Of a stretch of 12,140 bases of DNA, positions 1-7,012 are shown one piece after another. The translations under genes and the position numbers were made by a program. Each line of letters starts with the position of its first letter. Position 1 is the stretch's first letter. The DNA lies in contig JALWEA010000261.1 of NCBI GenBank assembly GCA_027039465.1, positions 1 to 12,140 on the forward strand. The letters are read 5' to 3'. This DNA is from Calditrichia bacterium (GTDB lineage: Bacteria; Calditrichota; Calditrichia; Calditrichales; Calditrichaceae). A model generated the notes under the pieces. That model ran no database searches. It was not told the DNA's origin and saw nothing but the letters and a program-made list of their open reading frames with translations.

Positions 1-165
1 GAAGTAGAGCAGGAATTGGCTGCGGTCTTTGGCATTCGCAGTATTCCGTCGCTGCTTTTTATTCCCATGAACGGTCGCCCGCAAATGGCTGTTGGTGCTT
101 TGCCGAAAGACACTTTGAAGCAAGCCATTAAAGAAGTTTTGGGTGTCGAGGAAGTTGCCGCCTAA
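1..165 (+). CDS. trxA: Thioredoxin, C-terminal part (5' end outside window)
   Basis: The frame is open from base 1 and codes for 54 residues to a TAA. The peptide contains FGIRSIPSLLFI, which holds the cis-proline (SIP) that faces the redox site in thioredoxins. It is followed by a glycine-containing strand and the final amphipathic helix (LPKDTLKQAIKEVL), the usual end of the thioredoxin fold. The CGPC active site would lie upstream and is not visible, so a thioredoxin-like variant cannot be excluded. By family knowledge the protein is a small cytoplasmic disulfide reductase fed by thioredoxin reductase. A strong hairpin terminator starts 21 bases after the stop, so this is the last gene of its transcript. 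Confidence 0.85.
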   Translation, partial: EVEQELAAVFGIRSIPSLLFIPMNGRPQMAVGALPKDTLKQAIKEVLGVEEVAA

Positions 166-186
166 AGTTTTGCATTGTTCGCATAA

Positions 187-228
187 AAAAGGCTCCGTTC
201 GTTAAAACGTTCGGAGCCTTTTGTTTTT
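187..228 (+). terminator. Rho-independent terminator, probably bidirectional
   Basis: An 11-bp perfect stem (187-197 with 212-222, core GGCTCCG/CGGAGCC) is followed on the + strand by a T-rich run to 229. On the - strand the same stem is followed by a run of six T, so it could also stop leftward transcripts from the glycoside hydrolase gene that ends at 578. It lies directly behind the thioredoxin stop codon. Confidence 0.9.
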
Positions 229-312
229 TACGATTAAGTTTCTTTAAAGTACAGTATCGGTAATTCTAACCAAATATTTGAAATTTGAGAAAACAAATTT
301 ATTACCTTAATT

Positions 313-355
313 CCCCTTCCCTGAGGTATCAGGGAAGGGGGTAGGGGATGGGTTA
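313..355. repeat. C-rich hairpin with G-rich tail, copy 1
   Basis: A perfect 12-bp inverted repeat (313-324 with 329-340, CCCCTTCCCTGA arms) closes on the four-base loop GGTA. A G-rich tail (GTAGGGGATGGGTTA) follows. The same design, a C-rich left arm, a G-rich right arm and then a GGGG...GGGTTA or GGGGGTGAGTTA tail, recurs at 532-575 and 11852-11895. This marks a dispersed family. There is no T-run, so it is not a standard terminator. Confidence 0.7.
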
Positions 356-429
356 AGAAATAAAAACAACAACTAAAAATGTTAGAGATAAACTCTCAGA
401 TTTCGAGATCAAGAATCTATTAAACGAAC

Positions 430-596
430 CCTTTGAAAAAAACGCCGTGATTTCAGATTTTTGAATATCTGGTACTGATTTCAACCCACCCATTGATCAT
501 GGCTAAGTCCATGTTGCTAAAAGAATTACATCCCCCTCTCTTCGAAGAAGAGAGGGGGGATGAGGGGGTGAGTTAAATTAATTTTTCAAAGGCTTC
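430..596. repeat. Dispersed repeat, copy A (about 170 bp)
   Basis: This stretch aligns collinearly and in the same orientation with 11741-11924. Shared blocks include GGTACTGATTT (471-481), GCTAAGT, ATTACATCCCC, the hairpin TCTCTTCGAAGAAGAGAGGG, GAGGGGGTGAGTTA and AATTTTTCAAAGG. The spacing to copy B is about 11,320 bases all along, with small insertions in copy B near each end. By eye identity is about three quarters, higher in the last third. The right end runs into the last six codons and stop of the glycoside hydrolase gene on the - strand. Such intergenic repeats are common in bacteria, and no transposase is linked to this one. Confidence 0.75.
532..558. repeat. C-rich hairpin with G-rich tail, copy 2
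   Basis: An 11-bp perfect stem (532-542 with 548-558) closes on CGAAG and is followed by GATGAGGGGGTGAGTTA. It lies within repeat copy A and just beyond the stop codon of the leftward glycoside hydrolase gene. It would form at the 3' end of that mRNA and could shield it from exonucleases. On the - strand it lacks a clear run of T, so it is a weak terminator at best. Confidence 0.75.
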
Positions 597-3406
597 AATT
601 CTTTATTCTTGAAATAATATTTTGCCAAAAGCCGATTTTGATGCCATTGATTGGCCGCTCTAGGTAAAGGCGGCAGCACTTCGTTTTCAACCGGTTTCTT
701 TGTATCGAATACCAAACGCGTGCCTTCCATCGTCTTGTTGCTTACCAGCCAAAGCTGCACATTCCCGATCCACGAAGCGCTCTTTGCATCGGTTTTGAAT
801 GTGATTTTTAGTTGATTGTCCGCTGTTTCAAAAGGGATTTTAATCCAGGCCCATTTACCTTTTTGGGCTTTAGTTGTCGCTTTAACCGCCTGGCCGTTCA
901 CGCTAATCTGCACTTGGGGTAATGCTCGCGCTTGATTTTTTGAATCGCTTTGCAACAACATCGCTAATTGCGCCTGCGTTTCGGGTTTTAATTGTAATTC
1001 TGCCGTTAATCCCTGTTTCGTCGGATGCAGGCTGATCGTTTTTAACCCGTCAAGCGTACGCGTTTCCGGTAAATTAAATCGAATGTGTTCGGCTTTTTTG
1101 CCTGGTTGATGCATGGCTCCGGAAAAATTAGGGTTCAGCATTTTCAAAGGCCCGGTGGTTGCAAAAGCCGTGATTTGATATTGCCGATCATTTAGCTTCT
1201 TGCCGCTAAAAACAATATTTGCCGGTAGCGGTCGTTTGGCTTCTTTAAGCGGGAAAATTTGATAAACGGCGGTTTCGTAACCGTTGGCTTTTAGGTGAAT
1301 GATATCTCCTTCTTTGTAAAGCTCGGGTGAAATCCAGCGGTATGGGTAAATTTGCTCCAAAACCAAATGATCAACGTCGGAGGCAAAACCCAATGTGTCG
1401 CTTAAGGGAATTTCAATCGTCTGCGGCGTGATAAAAGGATTACGTACCGCCACAATACCGCGCGATTTGTAGAAATGAACGTGAGCATAAACGGAGCCTT
1501 TTGAAGGATTGCCGCCGAGCATGAACGAATGTTTGAGAATATCGAAATTTTTACGCGCCCATTTCATGGATTGGGCAATGGCTGTCCATTCGGCGTCGCT
1601 AAGAATATCCGGCGAAATGTAAAGCTCCCACATGGAAACGCCGCGTGCAAAATAGAGCAGGGCATTGTCCGTAAATTTGTCGATCGGTTCCTGCTCGCCG
1701 CCCAATCTTTGCAATTCGCCCTTGATGATGCCGTGTGTCATCAAATTGGCAATGGGGAACCAAAACTTGTACGTATTAAAGTCGTGGAACAAAGTGTTGT
1801 CGCGGTAGGTAATAGCCGCATCCCGTTGGGTAATGGACGGCAAATCCGAATAACCGTAATCGCCGCCTTGCATCCAAATTTGATTGGCGTACTTTACCCA
1901 CCACGGGCTGAGCCAGGTACCGGAAGTAATATTCAAATAGGTATTCGGATTTTCTTTGCGAACTGCGTTGCATAGAGAAATAACCGTGTCCATGACCGCG
2001 CGCCTGGAATAGAGGCCAACGGGATGCCCGTGATCCGGTTCGCTGCAGGAGAATTGAATGCCGTCCCATTTGAAGAAGGCAACGCCGTCATTGCGCACAA
2101 AATCGGTGGTGCGTTTTTTCAACAACTGACTGTAATTTTTACCGGCCACGCACATCATAGCATGGTTGCGGTCGGAATGCTTGGCGGTAACTTCGTAGCC
2201 GTGGGCGCCCATCCAATTAATGCGTCGCATGCGAAAGGAGTAGCCGCCGGTCGGACCGAACCAAAGGCCCAAATCGGTGTTTAACTGTTTCAAGCGGTCG
2301 GCAATCGGCTTTAATCCGTGCGGAAATTGTTTGGGGCGCAAAACCCAATCGCTGTCGTAAAGATCCCAGCCGTCGTCCAACACAAACGCATCCAAATGAA
2401 TGCCGTTTTTTTGCACAAAATTCTTTTCGATCAAATCGATAATGCGCATGATGTTGGCTTCGTTCATGATGTTTTTGGCGGGAATGTTTTTAAACGCCGG
2501 TGCGCGCAAATCGTACCAACTGTTGTACAAAACATAAGGGCGTAACGGTTCAACCCTCTGCGAAACCAGATAACGCCCGAACCAAAGGCGCTCGAAATGC
2601 GAAGGCGTTAAAGCCAAAACTTGCCAAGGACTTTCAATGCCTTTGGCTGTAATTTTTTGTCCGACTTCCACACCGCATTTCAACTGCAAATTACCATTAT
2701 CATCGCTGCGCACCGAGTTTGTTGCCGCGGGATATTCAAGGCCGCTGAAAAAGCCGCCCTGCTCATTGCGCAAAGCCACCGGCTGACCGAAACCGCCGAA
2801 TTTTACAATCTTGAATTTTTCGGAAATTTGCGCGTAGGTCGGGTAAATAAAACGCAAAAAGTGGTAAACGAAGATGGAATCGCTAATAACCAATTGTTTG
2901 TGAACCCAAAAATTTCCGGGATTCAAGCGGTAAGAAACTTTGACCGATAAATTTTGGTCATAAAAGGAAACGGGTCCGCTAAAAATCAAATTGAGCTGCT
3001 TACCGCCGTTCTTTAAATCTTGTTGAGAGATGCGCTTCAATTTAAAATCTTTGCTTGTTAAAAGGACGGGATTATCGGCATTGTTGATCTTGTGCGGCGC
3101 CTGCCAGTCCGTCCAGTTAACGTCAAACGCAAAGTTGCCGTCGCTTTGCCATTCGGGCAATTGATTCTTAAAAAAAGATTTGGCTTGTGCATGGGCACGT
3201 AATAATTCCCGCTTTAAAAAACCGTTTTCAAGGGTGATGACGAACTCGATTTTTTCATTAGCAAGAACATATCGGTTGCCGTCGTGTTGAATTTGTACCG
3301 ATGATGCCGTTGTCTGCTTGGGCGGGTTGTCCAATCCCTTTGCTTCGGCAGAGGAAAAAACGATTAATGAAAAAATAAGTGCGAAAAAAACGGTTGGATA
3401 ACGCAT
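578..3406 (-). CDS. Secreted GH36-like (alpha-galactosidase-type) glycoside hydrolase
   Basis: Codes for 942 residues when started at the ATG at 3406. That start has an AAAGGA ribosome site six bases upstream and gives a clear Sec signal peptide (residues 1-22, ending SSAEA). A 23-residue longer frame exists but would bury the signal. Residues about 30-270 look like an N-terminal beta-sandwich. A TIM-barrel-like catalytic part spans about 285-620, with WYDLR (297-301), FVLDDGWD (341-348), FFKWDG with likely nucleophile D448, and MQGGD with possible acid/base D516. The order of these motifs matches family GH36 of clan GH-D, which cleaves alpha-galactosides and related alpha-linked sugars. The remaining 300 residues look beta-rich and may bind carbohydrate (WAWIKIP near 852-858). 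No lipobox or sorting domain is seen. It lies 97 bases downstream of moxR and may share its transcript. Its last six codons lie in a dispersed repeat. The substrate cannot be told from sequence. Confidence 0.75.
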   Translation of the reverse strand: MRYPTVFFALIFSLIVFSSAEAKGLDNPPKQTTASSVQIQHDGNRYVLANEKIEFVITLENGFLKRELLRAHAQAKSFFKNQLPEWQSDGNFAFDVNWTDWQAPHKINNADNPVLLTSKDFKLKRISQQDLKNGGKQLNLIFSGPVSFYDQNLSVKVSYRLNPGNFWVHKQLVISDSIFVYHFLRFIYPTYAQISEKFKIVKFGGFGQPVALRNEQGGFFSGLEYPAATNSVRSDDNGNLQLKCGVEVGQKITAKGIESPWQVLALTPSHFERLWFGRYLVSQRVEPLRPYVLYNSWYDLRAPAFKNIPAKNIMNEANIMRIIDLIEKNFVQKNGIHLDAFVLDDGWDLYDSDWVLRPKQFPHGLKPIADRLKQLNTDLGLWFGPTGGYSFRMRRINWMGAHGYEVTAKHSDRNHAMMCVAGKNYSQLLKKRTTDFVRNDGVAFFKWDGIQFSCSEPDHGHPVGLYSRRAVMDTVISLCNAVRKENPNTYLNITSGTWLSPWWVKYANQIWMQGGDYGYSDLPSITQRDAAITYRDNTLFHDFNTYKFWFPIANLMTHGIIKGELQRLGGEQEPIDKFTDNALLYFARGVSMWELYISPDILSDAEWTAIAQSMKWARKNFDILKHSFMLGGNPSKGSVYAHVHFYKSRGIVAVRNPFITPQTIEIPLSDTLGFASDVDHLVLEQIYPYRWISPELYKEGDIIHLKANGYETAVYQIFPLKEAKRPLPANIVFSGKKLNDRQYQITAFATTGPLKMLNPNFSGAMHQPGKKAEHIRFNLPETRTLDGLKTISLHPTKQGLTAELQLKPETQAQLAMLLQSDSKNQARALPQVQISVNGQAVKATTKAQKGKWAWIKIPFETADNQLKITFKTDAKSASWIGNVQLWLVSNKTMEGTRLVFDTKKPVENEVLPPLPRAANQWHQNRLLAKYYFKNKELKPLKN

Positions 3407-3412
3407 AAACAA

Positions 3413-3418
3413 TCCTTT
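3413..3418 (-). promoter_or_regulatory. Ribosome binding site deciding the glycoside hydrolase start
   Basis: On the - strand AAAGGA stands six bases before the ATG at 3406, which opens directly into a signal peptide. The longer possible start at 3475 puts a polar 23-residue stretch with two cysteines ahead of the signal. The site therefore favours the shorter 942-residue protein. Confidence 0.75.
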
Positions 3419-3503
3419 CGGTTGGCATAACTGACATTGGAATAAAAATTGGTAATTGAAATATCGATCTTTCAAAGATTTGGAGTTAGGTTCAGTGAAA
3501 ACC

Positions 3504-4487
3504 TCAGCTCTCCATTTTCTCTAGCAAATAATCCACAATTTCTTTGCTGCCGATGCCTTCCGCTTCCGCGCTGTAAGAGGTAACCAAACGATGGCGCAAG
3601 ACTGGCAATGCCAAATGGCGAATGTCTTCGATTTCCGGCGTAAAGCGATTGTAAAGCAAAGCGCGTACCTTGGCTCCTAAAATCAAATTTTGCGAAGCGC
3701 GTGGGCCGGCGCCCCAACGAATCCATTCGTTGATCTTCGGATCGTTGGCCTCGCCCGGACGGGTTAAGGAAACCAGTTTCACGGCAAATTCAACCACATT
3801 ATCGGCAACGGGTACGCGACGAATCAGTTTTTGAAATTCCAAAATTTCGGATTTGCCGATAGCCGGTTTCAAATTTTCGGTTTCTTCCACGGTGGTACGT
3901 TTCACAATTTCAACTTCCTGTTCAAACGACGGGTAATCCAGCCAAAGACTAAACATAAAACGATCCAACTGCGCTTCGGGCAAAGGATAGGTTCCTTCCT
4001 GCTCAATGGGATTTTGTGTCGCCAGCACAAAGAACGGTAAGTCCAGATCAAAGGTCTGCCCGGCGGCGGTAACGCGGTATTCCTGCATCGCTTCCAAAAG
4101 GGCGGATTGCGTTTTAGGCGGAGTGCGGTTGATTTCATCGGCCAGAATCAAATTGGCGAAAATCGGCCCTTTGATGAATTTGAACGTCTTTTGTCCAGTG
4201 GACTTATCTTCTTCCAAAATTTCGGTGCCGGTGATATCGGAAGGCATCAAATCCGGCGTAAACTGAATGCGGGAGAACTGCAAATCGAGAATTTGCCCCA
4301 AAGTACGAATGAGCAATGTTTTGGCCAGGCCTGGTACACCGACCAACAGACAATGTCCCCGTGCAAAAAGGGCAACAAGCAATTGCTCGATAATTTCATC
4401 CTGACCGACAATGACCTGACCCAATTCCTGACGAATCGTTTGAAACGATGCGGCTACGGCTTCCGCTAATTCAACATCTTTTCCCAT
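3504..4487 (-). CDS. MoxR-family AAA+ ATPase
   Basis: Codes for 327 residues, the usual size for MoxR proteins. The AAA+ parts are in order: Walker A GVPGLAKT (50-57), Walker B LILADEINR (113-121), sensor 1 ATQNP (156-160) followed by the family signature QEGTYPLPEAQLDRF (163-177) with its arginine, and sensor 2 GPRAS (261-265). A helical lid completes the C-terminus. MoxR ATPases are cytoplasmic, chaperone-like machines that help mature or activate partner proteins, often with VWA-domain proteins. The expected DUF58 and BatA-type partners do not follow here. The next gene downstream is the secreted glycoside hydrolase. AGGGAA precedes the ATG by about five bases. The gene diverges from rlmN, with a large dyad in the shared upstream region. 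Confidence 0.93.
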   Translation of the reverse strand: MGKDVELAEAVAASFQTIRQELGQVIVGQDEIIEQLLVALFARGHCLLVGVPGLAKTLLIRTLGQILDLQFSRIQFTPDLMPSDITGTEILEEDKSTGQKTFKFIKGPIFANLILADEINRTPPKTQSALLEAMQEYRVTAAGQTFDLDLPFFVLATQNPIEQEGTYPLPEAQLDRFMFSLWLDYPSFEQEVEIVKRTTVEETENLKPAIGKSEILEFQKLIRRVPVADNVVEFAVKLVSLTRPGEANDPKINEWIRWGAGPRASQNLILGAKVRALLYNRFTPEIEDIRHLALPVLRHRLVTSYSAEAEGIGSKEIVDYLLEKMES

Positions 4488-4504
4488 AAGATTCCCTATT
4501 GTTA

Positions 4505-4579
4505 TTGCTCACGCATTTCAGTAAATTGCCCATTCAAATGATTGAGTTTACTGAAGCCAATCATTAAATGCAAGAGCAA
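4505..4579. promoter_or_regulatory. Large nested dyad between moxR and rlmN
   Basis: A perfect 9-bp inverted repeat (TTCAGTAAA at 4517-4525, TTTACTGAA at 4547-4555) lies inside a second, 14-bp inverted repeat with two mismatches (4505-4518 with 4566-4579, TTGCTC...GAGCAA ends). The right side carries a ten-base bulge (4556-4565). It fills most of the 114-base divergent spacer. It could be an operator region, an RNA fold in the rlmN leader, or the relic of a small inserted element. Its role is not known. Confidence 0.6.
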
Positions 4580-4593
4580 CCAACGGCTTAAAC

Positions 4594-4598
4594 GGAGG
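4594..4598 (+). promoter_or_regulatory. Ribosome binding site of rlmN
   Basis: GGAGG stands only three bases before the ATG at 4602, closer than usual. It still favours this start over the in-frame ATG at 4542. The earlier start lies inside the dyad and would add 20 basic residues not typical of RlmN. Confidence 0.65.
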
Positions 4599-4601
4599 AT
4601 A

Positions 4602-5705
4602 ATGAGAAATCTTTTAAATTTAACAAACGAAGAATTGCAAAATTATTTTAATGAATTGGGCGAACCCCGATTTCGCGTAAAACAGGTGTATCAGGGCGCT
4701 TTTCAAAAGGGTTACGAACGGTTCGACCGGTTTACGAATCTTTCCAAAAAACTGCGCGAAAAATTAGCCGAAGACTTTACCTTGCGTTCATTTAAAGAAT
4801 TGGAACGCATCAGTTCGCCGCTGGACGGTACCACCAAGTTTTTGTGGCAAATGGCAGACGGGCGTAAAATCGAAAGTGTGATTATTTACGAAGGTAAACG
4901 GGTCACGTTTTGTATTTCGTCGCAGGTGGGTTGCGCTTTGGGCTGTACGTTTTGCGCCACCGGTAAAATGGGCTGGCTGCGCGATTTGAATGCGGGTGAA
5001 ATTGTGGAGCAGGTGCTGCAAATGTCCAGGCAGGCTAAATCCCCGCCGACCAATATTGTTTTCATGGGCATGGGTGAACCCATGTTGAATTACGATGAAG
5101 TGATGCGCGCTGCGGAGATTTTGTCCGATAATGAAGGTTTAAATTTCAGCAGACGTAAAATCACCATTTCCACCAGCGGTATTATTCCGGGTATTAGACG
5201 TATGGCTGACGAAGAACGCCCGTATCGGCTGGCTATTTCATTAAATGCCGCTTTTCAGCATAAGCGCGAACAGGTCATGCCCATTGCCAAAAAGTATCCT
5301 TTGCCGCAATTGATGGAGGCCGCGCAATATTACTATCGCAAAACCCGCAAACGCGTTACCTTTGAATATGTTTTAATTGCCGGATTTAACGACTCTTTGG
5401 ATGACGCCCGCGAACTGGTGCGTATTACGCGCAAAGTGCCGTGCAAAATTAATATCATTCCGGTTAATTCGCAGGACGACAACTTCCCGGCGCCATCGGA
5501 AGCCAAGCTGCGCCAATTTGAGCAAGCCGTGCAGGATAGCGTTTACGCCGTCACGGTACGCAATCGCAAAGGTTGGGATATTCAGGCGGCCTGCGGCATG
5601 TTGTACGCCACGAACGAAGCCAAAGGTAAGGCGGCGACGCACAAAGTGGATGTGCAGACGGTTAAGATGAAAGATGAAAGATTAAAGATGAAAGAAAAAA
5701 TATAA
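4602..5705 (+). CDS. rlmN: Dual-specificity RNA methyltransferase RlmN (23S rRNA A2503 / tRNA A37)
   Basis: Codes for 367 residues from the ATG at 4602. The radical SAM cluster motif is CALGCTFC (C111, C115, C118). The two further catalytic cysteines of RlmN are present: C104 in TFCISSQVG and C331 in GWDIQAACGML, the one that carries the methyl group in the known mechanism. Other family marks are MGMGEP (155-160) and SLNA (213-216), and LLNLT near the start. The enzyme makes 2-methyladenosine in the ribosomal peptidyl-transferase centre and in some tRNAs, in the cytoplasm. All catalytic residues are present. Unusually, about 32 residues follow CGML and the last ones (MKDERLKMKEKI) are encoded by a heptamer tandem repeat. 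The tail is probably dispensable. No clear terminator follows the stop. Confidence 0.96.
   Translation: MRNLLNLTNEELQNYFNELGEPRFRVKQVYQGAFQKGYERFDRFTNLSKKLREKLAEDFTLRSFKELERISSPLDGTTKFLWQMADGRKIESVIIYEGKRVTFCISSQVGCALGCTFCATGKMGWLRDLNAGEIVEQVLQMSRQAKSPPTNIVFMGMGEPMLNYDEVMRAAEILSDNEGLNFSRRKITISTSGIIPGIRRMADEERPYRLAISLNAAFQHKREQVMPIAKKYPLPQLMEAAQYYYRKTRKRVTFEYVLIAGFNDSLDDARELVRITRKVPCKINIIPVNSQDDNFPAPSEAKLRQFEQAVQDSVYAVTVRNRKGWDIQAACGMLYATNEAKGKAATHKVDVQTVKMKDERLKMKEKI
5664..5700 (+). repeat. Heptamer tandem repeat in the 3' end of rlmN
   Basis: Four head-to-tail copies of AAGATKA (5664-5670, 5671-5677, 5678-5684, 5685-5691), with one variant base in the third copy, lead into an A-rich run. 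Because seven is not a multiple of three, three units read as a seven-residue peptide period (MKDERLK, then MKEKI). Any gain or loss of one unit would change the RlmN tail and its stop codon but not the catalytic core. Confidence 0.85.
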
Positions 5706-5767
5706 AGGAAAAAAGAAAAAGGAACAAAGCTCTCTTGCAAACGAAGGGACTTTTTGATTACAAGTAC

Positions 5768-5828
5768 ACGAATATACGGTTAACGAATATACGATTAACG
5801 CTTAACTCTTAACCCTTAACCCTTAACT
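5768..5828. repeat. 15-mer and heptamer tandem repeats upstream of the GT2 gene
   Basis: Two copies of ACGAATATACGRTTA lie head to tail (5768-5782, 5783-5797) and are followed by ACG. Directly after come four heptamers CTTAACY (5801-5807, 5808-5814, 5815-5821, 5822-5828) resembling a telomere-type simple repeat. The array ends 29 bases before the start of the glycosyltransferase gene, where a promoter or leader for the downstream operon would lie. No separate gene is seen in this 152-base gap. Confidence 0.85.
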
Positions 5829-5857
5829 TCAAACTCTAACTAAAACGGAAATACGGA

Positions 5858-6961
5858 ATGCACCCGTTACTACTCATCTTTTTAATCATTGCCCTTGCCT
5901 ATTTTGGCATTTTACATTTTGTTTTTTGGGGATTAAAAAAGCTGCCCGTCAAAGAGCAAACCGACTTTCCTCAAATTTCAGTGGTGATTGCCGCCCACAA
6001 CGAAGCCGGGCGCATCGGGCCTGCGTTAGAGGCGCTGGAAAAGCTTGATTATCCGTCCGAAAAGTATGAAGTCATTTTTGTGGATGATGCCTCCACGGAT
6101 AACACAGTCGAACGCATTGAAACGTATTGCCAAAGGCATGGAAACTGGAAATTATTACACTCCCAACGCAATGGCGATTTTGCCAGTGGTAAAAAGCAGG
6201 CTTTAAAAGAAGGAATTGCCGCGGCCAAAGGAGATATTATTTTTACAACCGATGCGGATTGCACCGTGCCTCCAAAATGGCTGCATTACATGAGCGCCTA
6301 TTTTGAACCGGATGTGCACATGGTCTTGGGTTATTCTCCCTTAAAGCGTTTTAAAGGTTGGCTGCAAACCGTTTTGCAATTCGATAATTTATTTTCGGCC
6401 ATTGTGGCTTCGGCGCCGACAACGTGGGGCTTTCCTTTAACTAGTGTGGGACGCAATCTGGCATATCGTAAAAATACGTACGAAACTTTAGGCGGATTCG
6501 ATGCTTTGAAAAATCATCGTAGCGGAGACGATGTTTATCTAACCGAACGTTTCCGACAAAAGAGCAAAGGCAGAATCGTATTTTGTGCGCATCCGGAAAC
6601 TTTTGTGGAAACGCTGCCGCCGCAGGGATTCAAGCACTTCTGGAATCAGCAAATCCGTAAGAACAGCAAAACCCTGCGTAAAAGTTGGGCCACCTCGTTG
6701 GCTTCGTTGCTGGCCTTTTTAATTTATGCTTATTTGTGGCTTTTCCCGCTGTTTGCACCACAGTTTCTGAACATTTGGTTGGCCGTTATCGCGTTAAAGC
6801 TAATTTTGGAATTTGTGACGTTAACCTTGGCCGCCCGCATATTTCGGCGGACTTTTCTGATTCCCTATTTTCCGATCTTTCAGATTTTTTACCCGATCTA
6901 CATTGTCTTTTTTACGGTTTTAGGCAGCCTGCAACTTTACCAATGGAAAAAAGACGATTAA
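5858..6961 (+). CDS. Membrane-anchored family 2 glycosyltransferase
   Basis: Codes for 367 residues. An N-terminal membrane helix (about 3-25) is followed by a GT-A domain: SVVIAAHNE (41-49), VDDAS (75-79) for nucleotide binding, the metal-binding DAD (132-134), GDD (223-225) as the catalytic acidic motif, and QQIRKN (264-269), comparable to the QxxRW-type site of processive enzymes. Three C-terminal membrane helices follow (about 279-299, 303-325, 336-357). This layout fits enzymes that use nucleotide sugars on the cytoplasmic face and act on lipid-linked or membrane acceptors. Donor and acceptor cannot be told. It is the first of three rightward genes, with 51 bases to the next. The ribosome site before the ATG is weak (ACGGA). 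Confidence 0.88.
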   Translation: MHPLLLIFLIIALAYFGILHFVFWGLKKLPVKEQTDFPQISVVIAAHNEAGRIGPALEALEKLDYPSEKYEVIFVDDASTDNTVERIETYCQRHGNWKLLHSQRNGDFASGKKQALKEGIAAAKGDIIFTTDADCTVPPKWLHYMSAYFEPDVHMVLGYSPLKRFKGWLQTVLQFDNLFSAIVASAPTTWGFPLTSVGRNLAYRKNTYETLGGFDALKNHRSGDDVYLTERFRQKSKGRIVFCAHPETFVETLPPQGFKHFWNQQIRKNSKTLRKSWATSLASLLAFLIYAYLWLFPLFAPQFLNIWLAVIALKLILEFVTLTLAARIFRRTFLIPYFPIFQIFYPIYIVFFTVLGSLQLYQWKKDD

Positions 6962-7012
6962 ATTGCTAAATTGCTGCCGATGAAATTTTTCCCATATTAG
7001 GATTGCACTTGA

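Larger units (their letters stand above)
229..577. other. Intergenic spacer with repeat elements
   Basis: No plausible gene is seen on either strand. The spacer separates the thioredoxin terminator from the 3' end of the leftward glycoside hydrolase gene. It holds a C/G-rich hairpin (313-340) and most of a longer repeat (430-596) containing a second hairpin (532-558); both are listed separately. The remainder is AT-rich with no clear promoter. Confidence 0.7.

Noticed and set aside
1529..2950. Several rightward open frames of 75-148 codons opposite the glycoside hydrolase gene
   Set aside because: They lie antisense to a long gene with clear motifs, have no ribosome sites and show no protein-family pattern.
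3407..3475. A start of the glycoside hydrolase 23 codons further upstream
   Set aside because: It would place a polar stretch before the signal peptide, and the ATG at 3406 has a well-placed AAAGGA.
4542..4601. An earlier in-frame start of rlmN
   Set aside because: It falls within the dyad, has no ribosome site and adds basic residues not typical of the family.
5768..5828. The tandem units as a CRISPR array
   Set aside because: The units are 7 and 15 bases, directly adjacent, without spacers, and no cas gene is present.
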